Position numbers and translations under genes: made by a program
Source of the DNA: Beroe forskalii
Taxonomy: Eukaryota; Ctenophora; Nuda; Beroida; Beroidae
Reading direction: 5' to 3'
NCBI GenBank assembly: GCA_011033025.1
Contig: WFMF01000175.1
Span: 290,759-354,758, forward strand
Length of the DNA: 64,000 nt
Shown here: positions 23,301 through 35,300 of the stretch, in pieces
How the letters are laid out: every line of letters begins with the position of its first letter
How positions within the stretch are numbered: the stretch's first letter is position 1
The notes under the pieces: model-generated
Seen by the model: only the letters and a program-made list of their open reading frames with translations
What the model was told of the DNA's origin: nothing
Databases searched by the model: none

Positions 23301-26300
23301 TGGAGTTTAAAATTCAGTCTAGAGTCGATAAGAATTCGAGATATTTCACAGTATCACTGGGTGTTATTATAACCCCTTCATCAGTAATAATTGAGTCATC
23401 TAAAAATATTTAGGGCCGTATCGTGTAATTCTTGTAACGTGAAATATCCTTTTGTTTATTTCTTCAGCGGTAGGATGGCCTTCTAGCATGTAAGCTGGAT
23501 CTAGTTCATAGAGAAAGCGTGGTGCTGTGATATGCAGTTCTGTTAGGTCAATTTCGCCTTTTTCATAGACTTTGTTGGAGTATGGACCGAAAAAATTATA
23601 ATCAGTTTTATCTATATTAAGCAGTAAATTATTGACACAAACCAGTTCATTATGCATTTGAGTTCTACTTTAATTTGCCTAGTGTAAGAATTTTCATCAA
23701 TGGCAATAATCATACAAGTATCATCAGCATAAATGGATAACTTCATGTTTGTTGCGTGGATTATGTCGTTTGTAAGATAATAAATAAAATAGCACTTAAG
23801 ACTCCTCCTTGAGGAACTGCAATATTTGTTGTATATGACGAGGACTTATTGCCCTCCACCACAACATATTGCTCTCTATCTTTAGGTACGATTCAAACCA
23901 AAGCAGGGCGTTTGCTCTAATACCATAATGCTCTAATTTAGTAAGAAGTATATCGATCGACTGTGTCAAAAGCTTTGGAGATATCTAGATATACTCCTCC
24001 AACTTTTAGTTTAGTTTCAAGCCCATCAAGTGTTGCTTCCAAATAAATTGATAATAGCATGCGTGGTTGAGTGACTTTTTTCTGAAACCAAATTGAAATT
24101 TGTTCAATATTTTACTATTATCCACAAAATTGTCTAGTCGTTCACGCACAACTTTTTTTCAAGAATTTTGGAGAAAACGTTACATACTGTAATAGGTCTG
24201 AAATTTTTCTATCACGTGTTCTTTAGATTTAAAAAACAGGCGTTTGTTTACCTATTTTCAAGATCTTAGGAACATATCCGACGCTCATTGATTTGTTGAT
24301 GACATTAGCGAGTGGTCCCGATAGTTGTAGGCAATAAGCTTAATAAAAGTATTGGGTATTTTAAGGGGACCTGAGCTGTTATTTTTTTAATCGTAGTATA
24401 ATCTTTTTGTATCTCATGGGGAAACATGTATCGAGAGTCAAAAGTTCTATTCGCCGGTATTTTATCTAGATAATCTTTTAAAACTTTTTTGTTTGTTCAG
24501 GCTTTACTATTTCCTAGCTCTTTTAGGTACATTTTCAAAATGCTGGGCAAATTCGTTAGCTAATTCTTCACTATTTTCAATAATTTGGCCTATGAAATTT
24601 TTAATGTTTTTCGGCAATTTTTGACTTTTTGTTCGGTTTAATGCTAAATTAATACCTTCCCAAACTTTTTACAGTTATTTTTATGTTGTTCAAAGTATTT
24701 TTGGAAGTATATGGACTGCTTTTTTCTCTTTAACGAGGTAACTTTATTTTTTTTGGACTTTATGGTTTTCAATGTTTATTTCTGTGCTATTTTTGTTTTT
24801 AATTTTAAAAGCTCGTTTTGTTTTCTTATTTCTTTTTGTACTTCTTCATCAATCCAAGGTTTACATAGATGTCTAAGTTTTCTATTAGAAATTTGAGTTA
24901 GAGGCATGCTCGTCAAGTAACTTTTCAGTTTCAGTAATAATATTTTCAAAGCATGCCTCTATATTATTTTCGTTGTAAACCTTTTCATTCCAGTTAATCA
25001 TGTCGAAATCGGCCGTAAGTTTATCATGGTCTATTTTCCGTAAATTTCTTCTAAAGATCGCCGGCTTTTCAAGTTGCGATGGTTCTAGGTCCTTGATAAT
25101 TAAAAACGTTCCAAAATGATCACTGTTTTCGTAATTTAGGTTTCCAGCAATGCATTCATGAAAATTAGAGAAAATGGTCAATCAGAGAAATTGATTTCAC
25201 GAAGAGTGTCTTATTATCTATTTGTACTCGTGGGTAAAAAGTGTGCAATTCAAGATCATAACTGAGAAGTGTGTTAAAATATTTCATGGAAGCTTTGTTT
25301 TGTAAGATTTTTAGAAGACATATATTCATATCGCCAAGCATAATTATCTTATTATTTTTTATTCTTTTATAATTGAGATGGCTTTCAACAGTATCACAGA
25401 AATTTTGTTTTTCAGTTGTCGTTTATGCAATGTCGATAGTAACCTCCTGTGATTATTTTTTTGCTGCTATTTTTGTTCTTTATTTCTATAAATAAATAAT
25501 CACAACTCGAATTAGAACCAGTTAACTCGACCTCATTGTCATGTAATTTAGAGTAAAAATCACGCAATTCAGCGTTTTCAGTCGAGTATGCGGGCTGTTC
25601 GTCTTGCTGCAGGTTATCTAGCATTGTTCAATCCTCAATTTCGATAAGCCGACGGTTATAATATGTGTTTTCCGTTGCACAAAATCAAAATTTAGGAGTA
25701 ATGATGTCATGTTGGTTCAATGACAAGAGGTGAGGGGTATTTAATTTTAAGCTATAAGGGGTGGTGATATTGGTCAATGAAATTTGATGAAAGTATTTTC
25801 ATAAAGAGTTATTCTTGTAAGACTCAAGATATTTAAATTTGTTTGCAATAGAGCATCAAACATCAACAAAACTCTACATATAATCACACAAATATCATAG
25901 TAAATGTATAACCATGTTAAAACATTCAATATTTTCAACTTATCAAAATGCGACATTTAGATTATGCACTTAACAAAATGCACATATTGGGGTGATTTAA
26001 TATTATGGCAATATTGTAGAACATTAACTGATTGAGTCTAAATTCAGTCAACTCTCAACTTGTGTCGATAAAACTCTAAATGTGAATGAAACCCTGGTTA
26101 ACTTGTTCTTGGTTGCGCATTTATTCATATCAGATGTGTTGGAGCTATTACACCTGACAGCATGTTTAAATCTGTTTTGACTCGCACGTGACATCATTAT
26201 GATGTCGCCGTGTTTGAGTCTCAGATTATAATTTTTACACTTCAATTTGTCGTACAGTTGAAAAATCCTTTCTTGTCCCAGGGACAAACCAAGGATCCAA

Positions 26301-29300
26301 GAACTGTGTTCAATACAGTTTTCATCGTCACTGTGTAACGGAATTATACTTTCATTGCCAAAATATAGGTTGATAAGAAGTGAGTTAAAATTACAGTATG
26401 GAAAAAGGGCACGAATTCTATCATAAATGCTCGCAACAATTGCATTTTTGGTATTTTTACATGCTTCATGTGTGATATTTCCGTAAGAGTAGGGCACTGG
26501 GCCATAAAAGATTGCACGCCGTTGGTCATTTTTAAATACAAAAGTTTGAGTTGGATCATCAGCTGCAGGGTTTTCAATTTGTAAATCACTCACGTTGTAA
26601 TCTTTGAAGGGTGTATTTACAATGTGAACTCCTGGGAGAGATTCGTCGTCTCTGCAGCTGGTTATCCACTCGTTGAAATCTGAATGGCAATGGGTATCAG
26701 TTCTTTAGCAATAGATACGAGACATAATAGCAATTATTATTCAAATGTATTTCATTTCAATTCATTCACACTAATATATAAGTTATCATGATCATCAATC
26801 CTATAATTTTGACCAGATTCCCATTATTATCAAAAACAATATCAAATAGTATACATTGAGTCAGCTGTTTTGATATAACTTGGACTCCAGCTCTTGTACA
26901 TTCTTAATATACTTATGAAGGTTACCATCCGTCAGCTTCACTGTAAAATTACCACGTTGCCCTGTGTAGTAAACGAAATCCACCCTTGGATGGTTCTTGA
27001 TTTCATTCTGTATCTTAATCATTCCGGGGCACAGGGCGTGGAAAATGTTAGTACTCTTATTTTTAAACTTTGTTTTGGAATCACGGGTCATGAATTGGTC
27101 TTTTTCATGTAATCGTAAGAATTTCAAAGTGATTGAGGGTGGGTTACTGCCCCGCCCCGTCTTACCGTTCCTATGAATGGCAGAAAAGTCCTTCATGGTG
27201 AGGTTGAGGTTGGGACGGACAAACTTCAGGATCTCTAGTACTGTGTCTTGTACCCAGGTCTGCGTCTCGTCGTCTGTCGTAGGAACTCCGGTGAGTATGG
27301 CGACATCCTTGCGAGAGTATTGATCAAGTTGCACGAAGTTGTCGTTGAGCTCCATCATCTTCCTTTTAGTGTGAGTGCTGTCTTCTGTTAGCTTCCGTAC
27401 TGACTTTTGGCAATCAAACGTAGTGGAGAGATTCACTTTGATGAGCCTTGCCAATTCAGAAATCTCGGTGATTTGTCGTTCACTATGTAACACAGTCCGA
27501 GCAAAGTTGACGTCATCCACACTGCAACTGGGGAAATCCTCATTATCAGTCACATCATCAGGCGAGTTGTTGGCAGTCAAGTTGTTATCTTTAGCATTCT
27601 GTCTCGATCGTGTATACATCTCAAACTGCAAAGCGGGTACAATGTACGATATTCAGGTAAAAGCACTGTGCACAAATTCAGTGAGTCGGGCTTATCTCAA
27701 GAGATTAAACGTACAAGAATATCATATATAGATAATGAATATCATATATAGATAATCTATATATTTACTATCAACTGTAGCGCTGTTGGTGGTCGTATTC
27801 CATTCTATCTGGAGTTTTCTAAGCTTCCCTCATCTGGTGCTGCTCCACAACCGATAGCATTATACAATACAGAAACCAGTACAACCCCTAGTAATGTCGT
27901 AGTCGATACCCAGAGACAAACGTTATCCTTCACATACGACTCAGTAACTTCAGCAGACTACGATGATGCTGGGGAATACACGTGTTCTTCTAAGAACAGA
28001 GCTGCTGGAAACCAAGTGGTTGAAGATAAAGGGTCAGCAATCATTACCATCGGTACGTTTTAGTTTTAAACTCTACCAATTGAAATTGATTAAAAACATT
28101 TGGCTCTTGGGAGTATACTTTAGATTTTTTTATTCGATATTTTGATCTGATTATTGTTTCAGTGAAAGATGTAGAGATTCCACAGCCCCAAAGTATAGAC
28201 GTGGATTTTGGTTCCAGTTTCACAGTCAATTTTTCACTGAATGGTGGTCGACCCCCCTTCTCTGTAACAGTTACCAATCCTGATGGAAATGTTATATTGT
28301 CCTGGACACGATCAAGTAACAGTAACCAGTGTACAGGGACCAATGAAATGACCTGTTCTATAAGTGAAGATAAAGCTGATTACTCACATGATGGAACTTA
28401 CACAATTACTGCTAAAAACCTTGCAGCTAATAATGAAGAGAAAACTGCAACCAATACATTTACTGTGACTGTATACAAGGATGTTACAGCCTCGATCTCA
28501 CCAGGTAACCATGAAGTGAAGTGATTTGAAGTAAGGGGAGTGAAGACTGATGTGAAGTGAAGTGAAGTGAGGTAAAGTGAAGTAAATGAAGTACCTAAGT
28601 AAGGCGAAGTGAAGGCTGAGGTGAAGTGAAGTGAGTGAAGTACTACTTACTAGAGTAGGGTGAAGTGAAGTGAAGTGAATTGAAAGGAAGTGAAGAAAAG
28701 TGGAGACTGGGGTGGAGTGAAGTGAAGTGAAGATGAGACTTTGGTGAAGGGAAGTGAGTGAAGTACTAAATTTAGGCGAAGTGAAGACTCAAGTGAAGTA
28801 ATGAAGTGATGGAGACAGGAGCAAGGTGTAATAAATGAAAGACTTACTTAGGATACCTATTTTTCTCAAATCTTCATCCAATTTCAGCATTAGACAGTAC
28901 CATGACATACAAAGCAGAACAAACTATAACCTGTGTAGTTGATGGAGGCAAGCAACCCTACCAAGTGGATCTTACACTTCCCAATCTTGGTGAGAAGTTT
29001 GTTAATCTAACCTTGAGATCAGAGAGCCATATCAAACATCAGGAAATTTCTAGTAGTCTACTGTAATAATGTTCAGTTAGATTGTATAGGTTTTTAGTCT
29101 TTTTTGATAATGCAAAGTTCAATTAATTTCAATCAATGGTTGATTTACTATATGAACATTTTTGACGATTGTTATAGAATTTTATCTACTTTATAATCTC
29201 AACTTCAGGACTAAAGATCTGGAGCAGGGAAAATAGCGCTTCTTCCTCTTTGTCTTGCTCAGGAGATCATGAAGTGACATGTGAACACTCCTTTACTGCA

Positions 29301-32300
29301 GAGTATGAATCTGATGGAGATTACATTTGCAAGGGGTACAACCGTGTCAGATCATCTGCTGAAAGATACGACACAGCGAATGTTGTGCTCACTACAGTTA
29401 GGAATATTTTGCTACAGGTAGGAATATTTTGCAAGTTCAACTTACTAACTTATAATCTAGGAATGTAACAAAATGATCAGCAGCTACTGAAACTAGTTTT
29501 AACTTATTATAATATCTAGCACTTCTTACACATACCCCACAGTTAAAGCGAGCACCTCAACCCTGACATTTGATAAGAACCCTGCTGAAGTGGGTGACAC
29601 TGTCACTGTAACATGTAAAGTGGAGGGATCTCCAATGCCTGGATCTCCAAACATCATTAGAACTGCTAAAGATGGTAGCACAACCTTAATTGGAGGGTCG
29701 TGTAATGTTAGGACAGCGATAGCAAAAGAGTGTACAGCCACATTGCGTGATGTTGATCTGAGTGACAATGTGAACTATAGATGCGATGGAAGCAATGTTA
29801 TTGACGGAGTTACAAAAAGTTCATCAGATAACGAGGACTTGGTTATCGGTAGGCGATTTAAAATTATTTTTCTCTTACTCTGTTACTCTGTTATTAATCT
29901 AACTATTTGATTATTTGACAATTAAGTATGACATCCTACTTTGTTGAAATAGTATTTTATGTGACCATGAAAATATGTTTGATATCATCTTTATACCTTC
30001 TTCCCCTTCCATACTTTCCTCCATAGTTGCAATTAAATATAATACCAGCAACTTTTCAGAGCTTAGACCTGTTGCAACTCTAACACAAGAACCAGCAGAT
30101 CTGGAACTGGATGTTGGGAGTAGCCTGACATTCACTTGCATCATCGAGGGGAATCCACTGCCCAACAAGCTGAAATTCGAAAGAGAAGGAGAAGTTTTCA
30201 AAGAATACGATAGTCAAAGTGTTGGAGATGATCCTCAAATCACACGTTCAACCTACACCTTGTCCTACATAAAAACCATCAACAAGTTACAACTTTCTGA
30301 TACTTCAAAATATACTTGCTCAGGAGAGAATATACGAAATAACACACCTATCAATAGTGGAGATACTGTGAAAGATGTGATAGTTGTGTCTGATGTCGTC
30401 GTTACCATGACAACAACTACAAACACTCCAGATAAGGGATCAGAAGTAACCATCACTTGTTCAGCAGTTGGAGGTTTGTTATTTGAGCAATTCTTTGTGC
30501 AATTTGTTATTTCTATTCTTAATTTATAAGACAAATAAATATATTACTTTTTTACTCACTCTATGTCAACATTTTATTGAAGAATTAATTTACTAGTAAA
30601 TTATTGATTACTGTACTGTACCATTTCCAATTGGTTGCTCAGTCTATGCAACCTGTTTTTATAAGTTAACCATACGCCTTGAATTCCAGGCAGAAAGCCT
30701 CATCTAGTGCAGTTACTACACAATACCAAAGTTATTAAGTCTAACAGTGATTCTGGTTTTTGTACTGAGAAAGATGATTTTACTCAGGAATGTATTGAAA
30801 CAATCTCAAACTTTGGTAAGTGAATGGTTTATGACTAGACTAGATCTGACTTAGAAATAACTATAAACAATCTAAGTATTTAAAGATGTCCTGGCCATGG
30901 ACATCTCACATCCATTTATGTATCGTTTTCATTTAACATCACAATTCACAGATAGTTTCTGCTATCACGTTTATTTCCTTTCTGACTTCTTTTGTCTGTA
31001 CACTCACTTCTGACTCATCTGTCATGATTTTTACTCTCTTCTCTGAATCTGAATGGATTTATTCCATTAATTCATTTTAGGTTATCAAAACTCCGGCAAT
31101 TACAAATGCTTGGCAAAAAACAGAGTGAAAAACAATGTTGAAAGAGAGAATGAAACGAATAATGAGGTTATTAATGTCTCTAAGACTGTGCAAGTTTCAT
31201 CAACCCAGTCAAGGTAATTTTAATTCATTGACATTGAAATCATAGAGCACTGAGACGTTGTTTTTATTTCATACCTTCTAATTATCATCAATAAATTGTC
31301 ATTGCATTTTTAATTGAAATTTATGATTTATTAATTTCTTTAACAAATTTTGATAGATCAATATTCCACATTTGATACCTGGATGTGACAATCACCATAC
31401 TCTTGCACAGCTCTGAAAATGAGATCCAGTTCGGGAGTTCCCTTCCTCTCACCTGTACCGTTGAGGGTGGACTAGCACCTCACAAGGTGGTGCTGTCAAG
31501 ACCAAAGACTGGTAGTGATCTGACTTGGAGGAGGGATTCTAAGTAAGTTTCACCTCGTAATGGGGAGTTAAATAGACCATCAACTGTTGACATAATCCCA
31601 TTTAAATGACCGTTTGCACTTGTTAATGTATGGAAAGGTTGCATGAATGTTTTAGCTTTAAAGATATGATCATTAGATAATTGGTACCAGAAACTATTTT
31701 TAATTTTAATGGCGGCTTATTTTGCAGTGACTCAGATACTCTAACTTGTTCTGGAGAGAATGTTCTAACCTGCACTTACACGTCAGATTCTAACTCCTAT
31801 GATGACAGTGGTAAGTGTCAGTGAGCCCGCCGATATTACTATATTATGCTCTGCATATTGATTGTGTGATATTATCTTACATATCATGACACTCACAAAG
31901 ATATTTCTATTGCAGTGACCTGTGCGCTGTGACTGTAAAAACAGTGACAATACAGTACTTATCGACTCTTTCACCATATCGTGGCATATTGAATCTGTAA
32001 TTGGAATACAATCCATATTTTCATACTCCATTATTTCACAGGAAGGTTTACCTGCACTGGATACAACGTTTTACCGGAAACTACAAACACACAACAAAGC
32101 AGTGTCAATATTGATGTCGCAGTGATAAAAAGCGTGGATGTAACTGTAACATCGAGTTCATACGAAGTGGAATATGGCTATGGATTTACTATCAACTGTA
32201 GCGCTGTTGGTGGTCGTATTCCATTCTATCTGGAGTTTTCTAAGCTTCCCTCATCTGGTGTTGCTCCACAACCGATAGCATTATACAATACAGACACCAG

Positions 32301-35300
32301 TAAAACCCCTAGTAATGTCGTAGTCGATACCCAAAAACAAACCTTATCCTTCACTTACGACTCAGTAACTTCAGCAGACTACGATGATGCTGGGGAATAC
32401 ACGTGTTCTTCTAAGAACAGAGCTGATGGAAACCAAGTGGTTGAAGATAAAGGGTCAGCAAACATCACCATTGGTACGTTTTAGTTTTAAACTCTACCAA
32501 TTGAAATTGATTAAAAACATTTGGCTCTTGGGAGTATACTTTAGATTTTTTTATTCGATATTTTGATCTGATTATTGTTTCAGTGAAAGATGTAGAGATT
32601 CCACAGCCCCAAAGTATAGACGTGGATTTTGGTTCCAGTTTCACAGTCATTTTCTCACTGAATGGTGGTCGACCCCCCTTCTCTGTAACAGTTACCAATC
32701 CTGATGGAAATGTTATATTGTCCTGGACACGATCAAGTAACAGTAACCAGTGTACAGGGACCAATGAAATGACCTGTTCTATAAGTGAAGATACAGCTGA
32801 TTACTCACATGATGGAACTTACACAATTACTGCTAAAAACCTTGCAGCTAATAATAAAGAGAAAACTGCAACCAATACATTTACTGTGACTGTTTACAAG
32901 GATGTTACAGCCTCGATCTCACCAGGTAACCATGAAGTGAAGTGAGTTGAAGTAAGGGGAGTGAAGACTGATGTGAAGTGAAGTGAAGTGAGGTAAAGTG
33001 AAGTAAATGAAGTACCTAAGTAAGGCGAAGTAAAGGCTGAGGTGAAGTGAAGTGAGTGAAGTATTACTTACTAGAGTAAGGCGAAGTGAAGTGAAGTGAA
33101 TTGAAAGGAAGTGAAGAAAAGTGGAGACTGGGGTGGAGTGAAGTGAAGTGAAGATGAGACTTTAGTGAAGGGAAGTGAGTGAAGTACTAAATTTAGGCGA
33201 AGTGAAGACTCAAGTGAAGTAATGAAGTGATGGAGACAGGAGCAAGGTGTAATAAATGAAAGACTTACTTAGGATACCTATTTTTCTCAAATCTTCATCA
33301 AATTTCAGCATTAGACAGTACCATGACATACAAAGCAGAACAAACTATAACCTGTGTAGTTGATGGAGGCAAGCAACCCTACCAAGTGGATCTTACACTT
33401 CCCAATCTTGGAGTAAAGTTTGTTAATCTAACCTTGAGATCAGAGAGCCATATCAAACATCAGGAAATTTCTAGTAGTCTACTGTAATAATGTTCAGTTA
33501 GATTGTATAGGTTTTTAGTCTTTTTGATAATGCAAAGTTCAATTAATTTCAATCAATGGTTGATTTACTATATGAACATTTTTGACGATTGTTATAGAAT
33601 TTTATCTACTTTATAATCTCAACTTCAGGACTAAAGATCTGGAGCAGGGAAAATAGCGCTTCTTCCTCTTTGTCTTGCTCAGGAGATCATGAAGTGACAT
33701 GTGAACACTCCTTTACTGCAGAGTATGAATCTGATGGAGATTACATTTGCAAGGGGTACAACCGTGTCAGATCATCTGCTGAAAGATACGACACAGCGAA
33801 TGTTATGCTCACTACAGTTAGGAATATTTTGCTACAGGTAGGAATATTTTGCAAGTTCAACTTACTAACTTATAATCTAGGAATGTAACAAAATGATCAG
33901 CAGCTACTGAAACTAGTTTTAACTTATTATAATATCTAACACTGTACACCCTGTAACATGTAAAGTGAGCATACCTCAACAGTTAAAAACATCATTTGAT
34001 AAGAACCCTGCTGAAGTGGGTGACACTGTCACTGTAACATGTAAAGTGGAGGGATCTCCAATGCCTGGATCTCCAAACATCATTAGAACTGCTAAAGATG
34101 GTAGCACAACCTTAATTGGAGGGTCGTGTAATGTTAGGACAGCGATAGCAAAAGAGTGTACAGCCACATTGCGTGATGTTGATCTGAGTGACAATGTGAA
34201 CTATAGATGCGATGGAAGCAATGTTATTGACGGAGTTACAAAAAGTTCATCAGATAACGAGGACTTGGTTATCGGTAGGCGATTTAAAATTATTTTTCTC
34301 TTACTCTGTTACTCTGTTATTAATCTAACTATTTGATTATTTGACAATTAAGTATGACATCCTACTTTGTTGAAATAGTATTTTATGTGACCATGAAAAT
34401 ATGTTTGATATCATCTTTATACCTTCTTCCCCTTCCATACTTTCCTCCATAGTTGCAATTAAATATTATCAGCACCTTTTCAGAGGGTAACGCTGTTGCA
34501 AATCTGACACAAGAACCAGCAGATCAGGAACTGGATGTTGGAAGTAGCCTGACATTCACTTGCATCATCGAGGGAATCCACTGCCCAACAAGCTGAAATT
34601 CGAAAGAAATGGAGAAGTTTTCAAAGAATACGATAGTCAAAGTGCTGGAGATGATTCTCAAATCACACGTTCAACCTACACCTTGTCCTACATAAAAACC
34701 ATCAACAAGTTACAACTTTCTGATACTTCAAAATATACTTGCTCAGGAGAGAATATACGCAATAACACACCTTTCAATAGTGGAGATACTGTGAAAAATG
34801 TGATAGTTGTGTCTGATGTCGTTGTTACCATGACAACGAGTACAAACACTCCAGATAAGGGATCAGAAGTAAACATCATTTGTTCAGCTGTTGGAGGTTT
34901 GTTATTTGAGCAATTCTTTGTGCAATTTGTTATTTCTATTCTTAATTTATAAGACAAATAAATATATTACTTTTTTACTCACTCTATGTCAACATTTTAT
35001 TGAAGAATTAATTTACTAGTAAATTATTGATTACTGTACTGTACCATTTCAATTGGTTGCTCAGTCTATGCAACCTGTTTTTATAAGTTAACCATACGCC
35101 TTGAATTCCAGGCAGAAGGCCTCATTTAGTGCAGTTACTACACAATACCAAAGTTATTAAGTCTAACAGTGATTCTGGTTTTTGTACTGAGAAAGATGAT
35201 TTTACTCAGGAATGTATTGAAACAATCGCAAACTTCGGTAAGTGAATGGTTTATGACTAGACTAGATCTGACTTAGAAATAACTATAAACAATCTAAGTA

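Larger units (their letters stand above)
22391..27772 (-). mobile_element. Non-LTR retrotransposon (CR1/L2-like) with ORF1, AlkB ORF and EN-RT ORF2
   Basis: The 5.38 kb insertion splits exon g of cassette 1. The target word ATTTA is present on both sides (22386-22390 and 27773-27777), and cassettes 2 and 3 show the empty site. On the minus strand the 3' end (left) is an A-rich (AAATA)n tail, and the order is ORF1, AlkB-like ORF, endonuclease, reverse transcriptase, C-terminal domain. A junction duplication of about 20 bases (atcatatatagataatgaat) lies at the 5' end (27719-27765). Near full length, but ORF2 has many stops and frameshifts and the AlkB ORF has one early stop, so the copy is inactive. 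The absence of RNase H and the endonuclease/RT motif style point to the CR1/L2 side of LINEs; clade assignment is inference. Confidence 0.88.
19739..29417 (+). pseudogene. Ig cassette 1 (interrupted by a LINE and a frameshift)
   Basis: The exons are a 19739-20044, b 20251-20673, c 20890-21015, d 21285-21417, e 21614-21744, f 21930-22012, g 22244-22390 resumed 27778-28052, h 28163-28504, i 28888-28989, j 29209-29417. They encode seven Ig domains: a; b; b-end+c+d; e+f+g-start; g; h; i+j. Three lesions are visible. Exon e lacks one base compared with cassettes 2 and 3 (131 against 132 bases, near 21647). Exon g is split by a 5.38 kb LINE. The exon j donor region carries a 20-base duplication with an altered first donor, shifting the exit phase. 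This cassette should not make a full protein. Exon b is best read from the acceptor cttttcag at 20250, which restores phase 1. Confidence 0.75.
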
